Notes: generated by a model not told the origin, from the sequence alone. Positions 50,733 through 60,620 are shown, numbered from the stretch's first letter. The stretch is 64,000 nt of DNA from Clostridia bacterium (GCA_900768535.1 CAAGDE010000076.1:1-64000), one strand, 5' to 3'. A program made the numbers and translations.

Positions 50733-51677
50733 ATGGATAAGATCGTACTGGAACACATTACCTATATATACGGAAAGGGAACGCCGTTTGAGCAGACCGC
50801 GCTGGACGATGTGAGCCTCTCTGTCCGGGAAAACCGCATCACGGGGATCATCGGACACACGGGAAGCGGCAAATCGACCATGATGCAGCTGCTCAACGGA
50901 CTGTCCCAGCCGACCGCAGGCAGAATCCTCCTGGACGGCTATGACATCAACACCAAGCCGGAGGACGTCTATGACGCATGGAGCCGGCTTCCGGAATATG
51001 CAGGACTGTCCGCCCGGCGCGCCAGACGGGCAATCCGGGAGGAGGTTGCCCGCCGCCGCAGAAGGCTCTGCTTCCGCGTGGGGCTGGTCATGCAGTACCC
51101 GGAGTACCAGCTGTTTGAAGAAACGGCATACAGGGACATTGCCTACGGACCCGGAAACATGGGACTGCCGCAGGAGGAGATTGACGAACGCGTCCGGGAG
51201 GCGGCACAGTGGTGCGGCGTAACGCCGGAGCTGCTCGACCGCTCGCCGTTCGATCTCTCCGGCGGACAGAAGCGGCGGGTCGCCATTGCCGGTGTGGTTG
51301 CCATGCGCCCGGAGGTGCTGATTCTGGATGAGCCTGCCGCGGGACTGGATCCCGTCGGACGGGAGCAGATTTTTGACGGTATCCGGACGTACCGGGAGCG
51401 GACCGGCTCCACGGTGGTGATCGTCAGCCACAGCATGGAGGATATGGCGCAGTACTGCGATGACGTGATCGTTCTTGCCAATGCAAAGGTGATTCTGCAG
51501 GGCGACCGTGAAACGGTCTACGCGCACGGAGATCTGCTGGAGAAAACCGGATTGGATGTGCCGCAGATCACGCGACTGATCGGAATGCTCCGGAAAAGGG
51601 GCTTTGATCTGCCCGCCAACATCTACACGGTCGACCGCGCATATGATGTTCTGCGCGAAAGGCTCTGCGGGAGGTGA
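50733..51677 (+). CDS. ecfA2: Energy-coupling factor ATPase EcfA2
   Basis: A 314-residue partner ATPase. Walker A is GHTGSGKSTMMQLLNGL, the Q-loop VMQYPEYQLFEETAYRDIAYG, signature LSGGQKRRVAIAGV and Walker B VLILDEPAAGLDP. An insertion of about 25 residues after the Walker A region (AWSRLPEYAGLSARRARRAI) lengthens it relative to EcfA1. It follows ecfA1 by 21 bases and precedes ecfT by four. Confidence 0.94.
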   Translation: MDKIVLEHITYIYGKGTPFEQTALDDVSLSVRENRITGIIGHTGSGKSTMMQLLNGLSQPTAGRILLDGYDINTKPEDVYDAWSRLPEYAGLSARRARRAIREEVARRRRRLCFRVGLVMQYPEYQLFEETAYRDIAYGPGNMGLPQEEIDERVREAAQWCGVTPELLDRSPFDLSGGQKRRVAIAGVVAMRPEVLILDEPAAGLDPVGREQIFDGIRTYRERTGSTVVIVSHSMEDMAQYCDDVIVLANAKVILQGDRETVYAHGDLLEKTGLDVPQITRLIGMLRKRGFDLPANIYTVDRAYDVLRERLCGR

Positions 51678-51681
51678 CGGA

Positions 51682-52506
51682 ATGAAACAGATTGCATTCG
51701 GGCAATACTATCCCGCCGACTCTCCCTTGCACCGCGCCGATGCCAGGGCGAAGATCGTTACGGCGATTCTGTATATCGTGGCGGTCTTTCTGTGCAAAAA
51801 CGCGCTCTGCTTTGCGGCGCTGGCGCTGTCGGCGGTTCTTCTGGTCACACTCAGCCGCATTCCGCTCCGGCTGATCCTGTCCACGCTCAGGCCGCTGATC
51901 CTCATTATCACGCTGACCTCGGTCATCAATATCTTCTTCACCAAGGGAGAGACGCTCCTGACGCCGGAAGCCTGGAAGCTTCACATCTATGCAGAGGGGC
52001 TTTGGACCGCCCTGTTCATGGTTCTGCGGATCACGGTCCTTCTTGTGGCGAGCGGCGTGTTTCTGACCTTTACCACCACGCCGATTGCGCTGACGGACGC
52101 GCTGGAATCGCTGATGCTTCCGCTTGCAAAGCTGCATCTTCCGGTACATGACCTGGCAATGATTACGACCATTGCCCTGCGGTTCATCCCGACCCTGAGC
52201 GAGGAGACCGAGAAGATCATGAACGCGCAGAAGGCAAGGGGCGCCGATTTTTCAAGCGGCGGACTGATCCGGCGGGCAAAGGCACTGCTTCCCATCTTCA
52301 TTCCGCTCCTGTCCTCGGCGTTCAAGCGTGCCGATGAGCTGGCAAACGCGATGGACTGCCGCTGTTATCACGGCGGAGAGGGCAGAACCCGGCTCAATGT
52401 ACCGAAATTCCGGATAGGGGATGCGGTGATGATCCTGCTTGCCGCGGCGTTCGGCACCGGCATCTTTTTTCTGAACCGTCTCGGTATCGGGTACACGATG
52501 AAATGA
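51682..52506 (+). CDS. ecfT: Energy-coupling factor transmembrane protein EcfT
   Basis: A 274-residue membrane protein with five or six membrane segments. The coupling helices that contact the ATPases contain the A-R-G motif, seen here as NAQKARGADF, and ANAMDCRCYHGG is the usual end motif. The ATG at 51682 follows GGAGGTGA. It overlaps truA by four bases, an arrangement common in Firmicutes. No substrate-specific EcfS gene is adjacent. Confidence 0.94.
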   Translation: MKQIAFGQYYPADSPLHRADARAKIVTAILYIVAVFLCKNALCFAALALSAVLLVTLSRIPLRLILSTLRPLILIITLTSVINIFFTKGETLLTPEAWKLHIYAEGLWTALFMVLRITVLLVASGVFLTFTTTPIALTDALESLMLPLAKLHLPVHDLAMITTIALRFIPTLSEETEKIMNAQKARGADFSSGGLIRRAKALLPIFIPLLSSAFKRADELANAMDCRCYHGGEGRTRLNVPKFRIGDAVMILLAAAFGTGIFFLNRLGIGYTMK

Positions 52507-53300
52507 GCATGAAACTGTTACTGAAAATCAGCTATCTCGGCACCCGCTACGCCGGATACCAGGTCCAGCCGAATGCGGATACCGTCCAGCGGCGGCTCAA
52601 CCTTGCCGCAGAGCGTCTGTTCGGGCATCCATGCGACATTGTCGGGTGCAGCCGGACGGACAGCGGTGTCCACGCAAAGAGCTTCTGCGCGGCGGTGACG
52701 AAGCAGGGAACGGACAGTCTGGAAACAGAGATTCCCGTCGCCCGGATTCCGCTGGCGTTTTCCGCCAATCTCCCGCCGGATATCTGCGTATACGACGCGT
52801 GCTTTGTGCCGGAGGCGTTCCACCCGCGCTACGGCGTGGTTATGAAGGAATATCTCTATCGGATTTTCAACCGCCCGGTGCGCGATCCGTTTGAAGAGGG
52901 CCGTTCCTGCCATCTTCCGAAGCCGCTGTCCGACGCCGCGCTTGCCCGGATGGCACAGGCGGCGGAGCACCTCCGTGGACGGCACGATTTCTCCGCCTTC
53001 ATGGCGCAGGGCTCGAAGATCGTTGACCCGGTGCGCACGGTGTATGCGTCGGAGATTGCAAGAACGGGGGACATTGTCAGCTACCGTGTCCGTGCGGACG
53101 GATTCCTGTATCACATGGTGCGGATCCTGGCGGGAACGCTGACGGAGGTCGGGGAAGGGAAGCTGGATCCCGCCGACATTCCGGACATTCTTGCATCGCG
53201 TGACCGCTCCCGCGCCGGCAGAACGCTCCCGGCGTGCGGACTGTACCTGAACCGGGTGTTCTACCCGGCGGACCCGTTCGGGGGAGGTGATGTGCCATGA
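52503..53300 (+). CDS. truA: tRNA pseudouridine(38-40) synthase TruA
   Basis: A 265-residue enzyme modifying uridines in the anticodon stem-loop. LKISYLGTRYAGYQVQPNADTVQ is the N-terminal signature (quoted from its GTRYAGYQVQ core), GCSRTDSGVHA carries the catalytic aspartate (R-T-D-x-G-V-H), and DFSAFMAQG and FLYHMVRILAGTL follow. An alternative ATG lies two codons downstream. It overlaps ecfT and the next gene by four bases. Confidence 0.96.
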   Translation: MSMKLLLKISYLGTRYAGYQVQPNADTVQRRLNLAAERLFGHPCDIVGCSRTDSGVHAKSFCAAVTKQGTDSLETEIPVARIPLAFSANLPPDICVYDACFVPEAFHPRYGVVMKEYLYRIFNRPVRDPFEEGRSCHLPKPLSDAALARMAQAAEHLRGRHDFSAFMAQGSKIVDPVRTVYASEIARTGDIVSYRVRADGFLYHMVRILAGTLTEVGEGKLDPADIPDILASRDRSRAGRTLPACGLYLNRVFYPADPFGGGDVP

Positions 53301-54499
53301 AGCGGCAGGGGGAACGTGCCAAAATCCGCCTTGACAGACCGCTGGACGCCTACTATGAGGGCATCTCCGAGCGCTTCGGCATCGCGCAGGTTCTGCTTTA
53401 TCTTTCCCTTCTGGTGTTTGTCGTGCTGTCGCTCATCAGCAATACCCGGCTTCTGACCTATCAGAATTTCTACTATTTCTTCCGCGATCTCGGCGCATCG
53501 GCGGAAACGGTGGACGTTCTGCACACGGACGGTCTGACCTACCCGACCGATGCCTCGCAGAGCTTCACGCTCTACCGGCAGGGGCTTGCCGTTGCGGGTG
53601 AAACATCCGTTACGGTTTTCACGCCGTCCGGCAGACAGGTCATCAGCCAGAAGGTGCAGTACAGCAACCCAGCGGCGGTCGGCTCCGGCAAATATCTGCT
53701 GGTGTACGAAGCGGACGGACTGCAGTATTCGCTCTACAATTCCTATGCGCAGGTCTACGCGGGAAAGAGTGCAAACGCCATCCGCGCGGCGGCAGTCTCG
53801 GAATCGGGCGCGTATCTGCTGCTCTCCGCATCGGAGAATTTCCCCTCCGAGATGGAGCTTTACGACTCCGATTTCGAGCGCATCGGATATTACACGCTCT
53901 ATTCCCATGTCACGGATGTAGCCATCAACCGCAAGGGAACGGTGTTTGCCTTTCTGACCTCGGAGATCGCGGACGGTGTCTGCCGGACAACCGTGCGCAT
54001 CTATGAGACGGGGAAGCGGGAGCCGGTCGCCGTCACAACCGTCGGAAGCAGTCTGGGGCTTTCCTGCGCATTTACCGATTCCGGAACGCTGTCGGTCATC
54101 TGCCGGGACGGCTACGTGACGCTTTCCGCGCGCGGAGAGCTCCTGCAGGACTACCGGTTTGACGGCGCACGGATTCTTTCTGCCGACCAAAGCCGTGACG
54201 GATGTGCGATGATTCTGAAAAAAAACGGAATTTCTTCAAAAAAAGAAGCAATCGCATTTGACAAAAGCGGGAAAATGTTGTATAATAAAGATATTACCGA
54301 AACGGCGGACAGCATCCGGCTGTCCGGGGACGCGATTTTTCTGCTCTGCGCGGACGGTGTAACGAGAATCCGCACTGACTCCGGGCGGGAGCAGAGGATT
54401 GCCTGCGTGACCGATCAGCGCTTCCTCTTGGCGTATGACGACAGCTGTGTGCTGGTCTGTTCCTCCAAGCGGGCGGTGTTCTGCCGGTTCGGAAACTAA
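53297..54499 (+). CDS. DUF5711-like single-pass membrane protein
   Basis: A 400-residue protein with one membrane segment at about residues 30-55 (IAQVLLYLSLLVFVVLSLIS) and a large extracytoplasmic part. That part consists of beta-strand repeats that look like a propeller (SFTLYRQGLAVAGETSVTVF, GKYLLVYEADGLQYSLYNSY, GAYLLLSASENFPSEMELYD). The resemblance to the DUF5711 family is from memory and should be confirmed. Function is unknown. It overlaps truA by four bases. A perfect consensus promoter lies inside its coding region at 54258-54286. Confidence 0.7.
   Translation: MKRQGERAKIRLDRPLDAYYEGISERFGIAQVLLYLSLLVFVVLSLISNTRLLTYQNFYYFFRDLGASAETVDVLHTDGLTYPTDASQSFTLYRQGLAVAGETSVTVFTPSGRQVISQKVQYSNPAAVGSGKYLLVYEADGLQYSLYNSYAQVYAGKSANAIRAAAVSESGAYLLLSASENFPSEMELYDSDFERIGYYTLYSHVTDVAINRKGTVFAFLTSEIADGVCRTTVRIYETGKREPVAVTTVGSSLGLSCAFTDSGTLSVICRDGYVTLSARGELLQDYRFDGARILSADQSRDGCAMILKKNGISSKKEAIAFDKSGKMLYNKDITETADSIRLSGDAIFLLCADGVTRIRTDSGREQRIACVTDQRFLLAYDDSCVLVCSSKRAVFCRFGN
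54258..54286 (+). promoter_or_regulatory. Consensus promoter inside the DUF5711-like gene
   Basis: A perfect TTGACA at 54258-54263, 17-base spacer, and perfect TATAAT at 54281-54286, in an unusually AT-rich stretch of the coding sequence. It would drive the cvpA-clp-P-type ATPase genes independently. Confidence 0.75.
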
Positions 54500-54521
54500 C
54501 AAAAAAGGAGACATACCCAAA

Positions 54522-55220
54522 ATGCAGTACATGTTTGATATTTGCGCGGTCGTCATTGCGGCGGTGATCATTTTCACCTGCGCACGGAAAGGCTTTTTCC
54601 TGACCATTCTCAGCTTTTTCAAGTTCCTTCTGTCGGTTCTGGCGGCGTATTTCTTCGGCGGCAGACTCGGCGCCCTTTTGGGAACCGCCTTCATCAATCA
54701 GGCGGTTTACGATTCGATCTACAAAAAGTTCAATGAAATCTACGTCAGCGCCTCCGCCGGCTTCAATGTCGAAAGCATCAAAAGCGCCATCCCGAAATTT
54801 CTGCAGACAGACGATATGATGGCAAAGCTCAACGGGCTGGAGGGGTCCGGCGCGGAGCTGGTGGAGTCGATGTCAAAGACGGTCTCGGACGCGCTGTCGG
54901 CGGTGATCTGCACCGTGGTCGGTGCCGTTCTGATGTTCCTTATTGCCATGCTGGTGCTGACGATCGTGTATGCGGTGCTCAAAGCCATCAAATCGAAAAT
55001 CAAGCTGCTCGGCATCGCCGACGGTGTGCTGGGCGCGGTGCTTGGCTGTCTGATTTCCTGCATCGCCCTGATGCTGTTCGGGTCGCTGGTGAAGCTGTTC
55101 TTCGGCACAACCGATGCTTACGCCGCGTCCAAGCTGGTAAAATTCTTCGGAGACGCAACCATTTCCGATTTCTTCGGCTGGCTGAACATCGGCAAATGGA
55201 TCGATAAAATCAAAGGATAA
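54522..55220 (+). CDS. CvpA-family membrane protein
   Basis: A 232-residue protein with four predicted membrane segments (CAVVIAAVIIFTCARKGFF, FLLSVLAAYFFGGRLGALL, VICTVVGAVLMFLIAMLVLT, VLGAVLGCLISCIALMLFG, in short quotes). The N-terminal D-I-x-x-V-x-x-x-x-x-x-x-x-x-x-R-K-G-F-F layout is CvpA-like, with a long inserted loop after the second segment. CvpA affects colicin V production and envelope homeostasis in other bacteria; the mechanism is unknown. The ATG at 54522 follows AAAAAAGGAG. Confidence 0.8.
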   Translation: MQYMFDICAVVIAAVIIFTCARKGFFLTILSFFKFLLSVLAAYFFGGRLGALLGTAFINQAVYDSIYKKFNEIYVSASAGFNVESIKSAIPKFLQTDDMMAKLNGLEGSGAELVESMSKTVSDALSAVICTVVGAVLMFLIAMLVLTIVYAVLKAIKSKIKLLGIADGVLGAVLGCLISCIALMLFGSLVKLFFGTTDAYAASKLVKFFGDATISDFFGWLNIGKWIDKIKG

Positions 55221-55238
55221 AACGGAAGGTTATTTGGC

Positions 55239-57569
55239 ATGACCATGTGTTCGCAATGCCACAAGCGCGTGGCGGTGGTGTTTATGACAAGGGTGGAGAA
55301 CGGGGAGAAAACCACCCGCGGCTTCTGCATGAAGTGCGCAAAGGAGTTCGGCGTACCGATCGACAACATTGTCGGAAACGTCATCGATCAGCTCGGAATC
55401 TCCCCGGAGCAGCTCGAAAGTGCGGAAAACGACCTCGGCGAAATGCTGGGGCAGGCGCTCAAGCCCTCCGACTGCGACGATCCGGCGGACGGCGGCGCAC
55501 CGGCAATCGATTTTCCGAAGCTCTTCCGCGATGCCGGACTGGTGCCGCCGGATGCGTCACGGTCGGCGGACGGCGCGCCGGGAGAGAAGGCAAAGCCCGA
55601 ACGCCGGCGGGAAAAGGAGCGGGAAAAAGAGCAGAAAAAGCTGAAATTTCTGACCACTTACTGCCGGAACCTGACGCAGTTTGCGCGGGAAGGGAAGCTC
55701 GACAACATTGTCGGTCGGGATCGGGAGCTTGCCCGCGTGATTCAGATTCTCTGCCGCAGACAGAAGAACAATCCCTGCCTGATCGGGGAACCCGGCGTGG
55801 GAAAGACCGCAATCGCCGAGGCGCTTGCCATTCGTGTGACCGCCGGAAACGTGCCCTACAAGCTGCGCGGGAAGGAGATCTACCTGGTCGACATGACCGC
55901 GCTGGTTGCCGGAACGCAGTTCCGCGGGCAGTTCGAATCACGCATTCTGGGGCTTCTCGCCGAGGTGCGTGAGGTGGGCAACGCAATCCTCGTGATTGAT
56001 GAAGTGCACAACATTGTCGGCACCGGCGAGGCGGAGGGGAGCGTCAATGCGGCGAACATCCTCAAGCCGGCTCTGTCGCGCGGAGAAGTGCAGGTGATCG
56101 GTGCCACCACGCTCAACGAGTACCGCAAGTATATCGAAAAGGATTCCGCACTGGAGCGCAGGTTCCAGCCGGTCACGGTGAACGAGCCGTCCGTGGCGGA
56201 ATCCGTGGAGATGCTGCAGGGCATCAAGCACTATTATGAGGATTTCCACGGGGTGCATATCCCGGATGAGATCCTGCGCCGGGCGGTGGTGCTGTCCGAG
56301 CGCTATATCACCGACCGCTTTCTGCCGGACAAGGCGATTGACCTGATCGACGAAGCGGCGGCGCACCGGTCGCTCTCATCGGCAGTGCTGGGCGAAAGCT
56401 ATGAGATCCGCGATAAGCTGCTGGGGCTCCGCACCGAGCGGGAGGCACTGGAGGGCGAGATTGCCGGGAACGGACAGGCGGAGAATCAGTGCTATGAAGA
56501 AATCTCCAAAATCCAGTCCGAGGAGCTGCGGCTGTCCGCGCGCCTGAACGAGCTGGAGCCGGAGGCGGAGCGCATTGCGCTGACCGAGGACGATATTGCC
56601 GACGTGATCGAGCTTTGGACGGGCATTCCGGCAAGCAGCATCACGGAGAACGAGTTCGAGCAGATCGACCGGCTGGAGGAGCGCCTGCGCGAGCATATCG
56701 TCGGGCAGGACGAGGCGGTATCGGCGGTTGCAAGAGCCATCAAGCGGAACCGGGCAGGCATTTCCTATAAGCGGAAGCCGGTGTCCTTCATTTTTGCGGG
56801 TCCCACCGGCGTCGGAAAGACCGAGCTGGTCCGGACGCTGGCAAACGACCTGTTTCATTCGCCCGAAACGCTGATCCGGCTGGATATGTCGGAATTCATG
56901 GAAAAACACGCGGTGTCCCGCCTGATCGGGGCGCCTCCCGGATATGTCGGATACGATGAAGCGGGACAGCTGACCGAGAAGATCCGCCGCCGCCCGTATT
57001 CCATCGTTCTCTTTGACGAGATCGAAAAGGCACACCCGGACGTGCTGAACATTCTGCTCCAGATTCTGGATGACGGCAGAGTGACCGATGCGCGCGGAAA
57101 GACCGTCAATTTCGAGAATACCGTGATTGTCATGACCACCAATGCGGGATCCGACCGTTCGGCGGCAACGGCGGGCTTCTCGGCAAGCGAGCAGAGCGCC
57201 GCGCAGGATCAGACGCAGAAGGCGCTGTCATCCTTCCTGCGACCGGAATTCCTCAACCGCGTGGACGAGATCATCACCTTCCGCTCGCTGGACCGTGCGG
57301 ATTTCGTGCGCATTGCGTCCATCATGCTGGGAGAGCTTGCCTCGGCACTGGCGGAAAAGCACATCACGCTGACCGTCACCGATGCCGCAAAGGAACGGGT
57401 GGCGGAACAGTCCTTCTCCCGTGCCTACGGGGCAAGAAATATGCGGCGGTATATTCAGAAGGAGATTGAAGACCGTCTTGCCGCAGAGCTGATTTCCGGC
57501 TATGACCGCCATTATACGGAGGCAACGGTGGACGCGGACGAAAACGGAATCACGGTTCACTGCCGGTGA
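55239..57569 (+). CDS. Clp-type AAA+ ATPase with N-terminal zinc finger
   Basis: A 776-residue ClpB/ClpC-like unfoldase. Instead of the double Clp-N domain it begins with a McsA-like zinc finger (Cys4, Cys7, Cys30, Cys33) and a charged linker up to about residue 140 ([19 protein letters not shown]). AAA1 has [15 protein letters not shown] and a short coiled-coil middle segment at about 385-430. AAA2 has [15 protein letters not shown]. The region that normally holds the ClpP-docking (L/V/I)-G-F tripeptide reads ATAGFSAS, so ClpP binding is possible but unproven. It follows CvpA by 18 bases, and its stop overlaps the GTG of the P-type ATPase homologue. Confidence 0.9.
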   Translation: MTMCSQCHKRVAVVFMTRVENGEKTTRGFCMKCAKEFGVPIDNIVGNVIDQLGISPEQLESAENDLGEMLGQALKPSDCDDPADGGAPAIDFPKLFRDAGLVPPDASRSADGAPGEKAKPERRREKEREKEQKKLKFLTTYCRNLTQFAREGKLDNIVGRDRELARVIQILCRRQKNNPCLIGEPGVGKTAIAEALAIRVTAGNVPYKLRGKEIYLVDMTALVAGTQFRGQFESRILGLLAEVREVGNAILVIDEVHNIVGTGEAEGSVNAANILKPALSRGEVQVIGATTLNEYRKYIEKDSALERRFQPVTVNEPSVAESVEMLQGIKHYYEDFHGVHIPDEILRRAVVLSERYITDRFLPDKAIDLIDEAAAHRSLSSAVLGESYEIRDKLLGLRTEREALEGEIAGNGQAENQCYEEISKIQSEELRLSARLNELEPEAERIALTEDDIADVIELWTGIPASSITENEFEQIDRLEERLREHIVGQDEAVSAVARAIKRNRAGISYKRKPVSFIFAGPTGVGKTELVRTLANDLFHSPETLIRLDMSEFMEKHAVSRLIGAPPGYVGYDEAGQLTEKIRRRPYSIVLFDEIEKAHPDVLNILLQILDDGRVTDARGKTVNFENTVIVMTTNAGSDRSAATAGFSASEQSAAQDQTQKALSSFLRPEFLNRVDEIITFRSLDRADFVRIASIMLGELASALAEKHITLTVTDAAKERVAEQSFSRAYGARNMRRYIQKEIEDRLAAELISGYDRHYTEATVDADENGITVHCR

Positions 57570-60250
57570 GCACGATGGAAGAGAAAAAACGTGTCCGGTG
57601 GTGCCGGACGGAAAAGGAGGAAGCCCTGCGGCTGCTCGCTTCGGACGGGCACCGGGGGCTTTCCCGGAAGGAAGCCTACAAAAGGCTCCGGCAGAACGGG
57701 AAAAACCGCTTCATGGAGCCGCCCCGGCAGGCACGCAGAATCCTTACGGGACTTCTGCGGGATCCCGTCCTGCTTCTGACCCTGATCTGCGGGGTTCTTT
57801 CGGTGTGCTTCGGAGAACTCCTCAGCGGACTGCCGTTTCTCGTGCTGACTGCCGCGTGGGGAACGGCTTTTGTGTTCCGTCTCTTGCGCGGAATCAGCCG
57901 CCTGGAGACGAAAACCGCGTTCTCCGGCATCCCGCCCGTCACGGTCCTGCGGGAAGGGGAGGCGGTGCTTCTGCCCGGCACGCAGACCGTGCAGGGCGAT
58001 GTGCTGATCCTGCATCCGGGGGACATCGTTCCCTGCGACTGCCGGCTGCTCTCCTCGGAGGAGCTGACCGTGCGCCTGGTGTGGAAGGAGGGCGACAAGC
58101 CGACCCCGCACCTCTACCGGAAGGATGCCGGACAGCTGTATGCCTACGGTGACCGCACCTCGGCACCGGATTTTGAAAATATGGTCTACGGCGGCTCGGT
58201 CGTGGTGTCCGGCAGTGCCGTGGCGCTGGCGGTCGAGCTGGGGGAGACCTCCTTCCTCGGTGCCATGGGCGAGCGCTACCGACCGTCCGCAAAGCCGGCG
58301 GCGGGGGAAATGCTGGGCGGAATCCTGCCGTACTGCCGCCTGCTTTCGTTTGTGTCCCTTCTTTTGCTGTTCCTGACGGGGATCGTCTCCCTGTTCGCGG
58401 CGCCGCGTGCGTATACATCCCTGCGCGTATTCCTGCCGGTGTGTGTGATGACGGCTTCCGCATCGGTTGCCGTGACCGAGCTGTATTTTACGGCGCTCCT
58501 GTTCCGCAACCGCCGTGCGGCAATGTCCGGGGAAAAACGGGCGCGTGTTCTGATCCGCACCGATGCGGCAAATGAGGCGCTGCCGTACCTGGACACCCTG
58601 TTTGCGGTCGGCAGTGCCGCGTTCACGGACGGCAAACGGCATTTCCGGTCCGCCTGCACGGGCGACGGGGTTCTCACGGGCGGTGCGGCGCTGGGAGAGC
58701 TGACGGAAGCCTTCGTCCTGCTTGCAAAATCGAGAGAAGCGCTGTCCGCCGCACAGTGCGACCGCTTCACCGAGCCGGAGGACATGACCTACCTGGGTGA
58801 ATTGCTCCGCCTGTGCCGGCCGGATCTGCACGCGCTGGACATCCGTCTGCGCGGCGTCAGCCTGCTTGCCGCCGGAGAGGAGGATCTGCTTGCGGTTTCG
58901 ATGAGGGACGGAGCCTGCCGGCTGCACCTGTCCCACGGTATCGGTGCCGTTTCGGGCTGTTCCGGCGTGGCATCCGCGCGCGGAATTCTGCCCATGACAC
59001 CGGCGATGTGGGAATCCTTTCTGCAATACTGTGCAGAGGAGGAGAAGCGGCACCGCGTGATCCGCACCGTGGTAAAGGAAAGCGGCGGGGTATCCGTCCT
59101 TTTGGGCGTTCTTTCCCTGGGAGAGGACGCGCTGCCGGACGTTCCGGAGCAGCTGGAGCGACTGCGGCGCACGGGTGTGCGGGTGTCGGTCTTTTACGAC
59201 GGAGACGAAGAAGACGCCCGGCGGTATTTCCGTGAAATCTGCCCCGGAATTCCTGTTCTCGGTGCGGATGCCTTTGCCGAAGAAGCGGAACCGGACGATG
59301 CTCCCCGCGTCTATACGGGTGTCCGCTCCGAGGATATCACGGAACGTCTGAAGGCGCTGAAAAAGCAGGGAAGGACCGTTGCGCTTCTGTGCAACCGCGG
59401 GGACGGCAGACAGATCTCCGGCGCGGCGGTCCGCATGGTGGCGGACGACTGCCACGCGCTGTTCTGTGACGGAGACGGAACCATGCCGGAGCCGCTTCCC
59501 GTCCGTATGCTTCCGACAGGCGATCTCTGCACCCCGGATATGCGGGACCGCGCGGACGTGATTCTCTGCCGGGCGGGGCTGTCCGGCGGCGGAATCGCGG
59601 CAATCGAGCCGGTGGTGCGGCGGTCGCGGATCATGACCCGGCGGCTGGCGGCACTGCTCCGGAACCTGACCGTCCTGAAGACCGTGCGGATGCTGTTCTT
59701 CACACTCTGCGCCCTCTCCGGCATGGGACCGCCGACCGCCGCGGAAGCCTTCTGGTTCTGCTTCGGCGGGGATACTGCGGCACTTTGGGCGGCGCTGACG
59801 GGAACCGTCCGGCATCCGGAAAAACGCGCCTTCCGCCCAACCTACCGGAATCTGCTTGCCTTTTTCCGCGACCGGCGGCTGTGGCTCCCGGTGCTGCTTC
59901 CGCCGGCGGCGGTCTGGATCATCGCGACCGTCCTGCGCGTCACGGGACTGCTGTCCGAAGAGGCGGCGCAATCTCTGCCCGCCGTGGGTCTTGCCCTCCT
60001 GCAAACGGTTCTGCTGATCTTCGCGGAGCCCGATGACGTCCGCATGAAGGAGCCGCGCGGGTATGCGGCGCTTGCGGCATTTTTCGTCGCACCGCTGCTC
60101 CCGGCAATCCTTCTGTCGGTTCTGATTCCGGCGGTCGGACGGGTCACCGGGCTCGGCACCTGGTCCCCGGCATCGGTCGTTCTCGTGGCGGTCTGCTTTC
60201 TCGGCATTCTTGCCGGCACGGTTCCGCTCTCCCGCAAAGACAGGAAATAG
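57566..60250 (+). CDS. P-type ATPase homologue lacking catalytic motifs
   Basis: An 894-residue protein with the overall plan of a P2-type cation ATPase: N-terminal segment GLSRKEAYKRLRQNGKNRF, two membrane segments, an actuator domain at about 120-245 (VQGDVLILHPGDIVPCDCRLL, NMVYGGSVVVSGSAVALAVELGETSFLG, quoted in part), two more membrane segments, a cytoplasmic region and a C-terminal membrane block from about residue 700. The catalytic motifs are gone: TGES is replaced by WKEGDKP, the phosphorylated D-K-T-G-T region reads FTDGKRHF near residue 355, and G-D-G-V-N-D reads GDGRQIS near 613. The M4 Pro-Glu pair is also missing. It is probably not a pump but a pseudoenzyme with a structural or sensing role. 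A start at ATG 57575 is an alternative. Confidence 0.75.
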   Translation: MSTMEEKKRVRWCRTEKEEALRLLASDGHRGLSRKEAYKRLRQNGKNRFMEPPRQARRILTGLLRDPVLLLTLICGVLSVCFGELLSGLPFLVLTAAWGTAFVFRLLRGISRLETKTAFSGIPPVTVLREGEAVLLPGTQTVQGDVLILHPGDIVPCDCRLLSSEELTVRLVWKEGDKPTPHLYRKDAGQLYAYGDRTSAPDFENMVYGGSVVVSGSAVALAVELGETSFLGAMGERYRPSAKPAAGEMLGGILPYCRLLSFVSLLLLFLTGIVSLFAAPRAYTSLRVFLPVCVMTASASVAVTELYFTALLFRNRRAAMSGEKRARVLIRTDAANEALPYLDTLFAVGSAAFTDGKRHFRSACTGDGVLTGGAALGELTEAFVLLAKSREALSAAQCDRFTEPEDMTYLGELLRLCRPDLHALDIRLRGVSLLAAGEEDLLAVSMRDGACRLHLSHGIGAVSGCSGVASARGILPMTPAMWESFLQYCAEEEKRHRVIRTVVKESGGVSVLLGVLSLGEDALPDVPEQLERLRRTGVRVSVFYDGDEEDARRYFREICPGIPVLGADAFAEEAEPDDAPRVYTGVRSEDITERLKALKKQGRTVALLCNRGDGRQISGAAVRMVADDCHALFCDGDGTMPEPLPVRMLPTGDLCTPDMRDRADVILCRAGLSGGGIAAIEPVVRRSRIMTRRLAALLRNLTVLKTVRMLFFTLCALSGMGPPTAAEAFWFCFGGDTAALWAALTGTVRHPEKRAFRPTYRNLLAFFRDRRLWLPVLLPPAAVWIIATVLRVTGLLSEEAAQSLPAVGLALLQTVLLIFAEPDDVRMKEPRGYAALAAFFVAPLLPAILLSVLIPAVGRVTGLGTWSPASVVLVAVCFLGILAGTVPLSRKDRK

Positions 60251-60305
60251 TTTCCGCCGACGCTGCATATACTGTACCGAGTATCCATATCTGGAGGATC
60301 ATCGG

Positions 60306-60620
60306 ATGAAACGGTACAGTACGGCGGAATTGCGCAGGCTGGAGGTGGTCAACCTCTGCGACGGCGCACGGCTCGGATATGCGGAGGATTTTGAATTCGA
60401 GGCGGAAGGGGACTGCTCGCGGATCCTTTCTCTGATTATTGCGGGAGGCGGCGGCTTCCTCGGCTTCGGGCGGGAGGACGATCTGGTCATTCCCTGGTGC
60501 CGGGTGGAGTGCATCGGCGAGGACACCATCCTTGTCCGGCTGACCCAGCAGGAATTCGGCAATTGCCTGTGCGGCAGAAAAAGCGGTGACCGACACCTGT
60601 TCGGAAAGCGCAAATGTTAA
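60306..60620 (+). CDS. YlmC/YmxH-family PRC-barrel protein
   Basis: A 104-residue PRC-barrel protein of the YlmC/YmxH sporulation-associated family. STAELRRLEVVNLCDGARLGYAEDFEF has the usual family start (quoted here around V-V-N-L-x-D-G-x-x-L-G), followed by GFGREDDLVIPWCRVECIGEDTILV. The C-terminal tail with two extra cysteines is unusual. Its function is poorly known; its presence is consistent with a spore-forming lineage. The ATG at 60306 follows GGAGG. Confidence 0.82.
   Translation: MKRYSTAELRRLEVVNLCDGARLGYAEDFEFEAEGDCSRILSLIIAGGGGFLGFGREDDLVIPWCRVECIGEDTILVRLTQQEFGNCLCGRKSGDRHLFGKRKC

Noticed and set aside
57557..60268. A 903-codon open frame on the minus strand across the P-type ATPase homologue
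   Set aside because: It is the complement of a well-supported plus-strand gene, has Arg/Gln/His-rich composition and no recognisable domain. High third-position GC keeps antisense frames open here.
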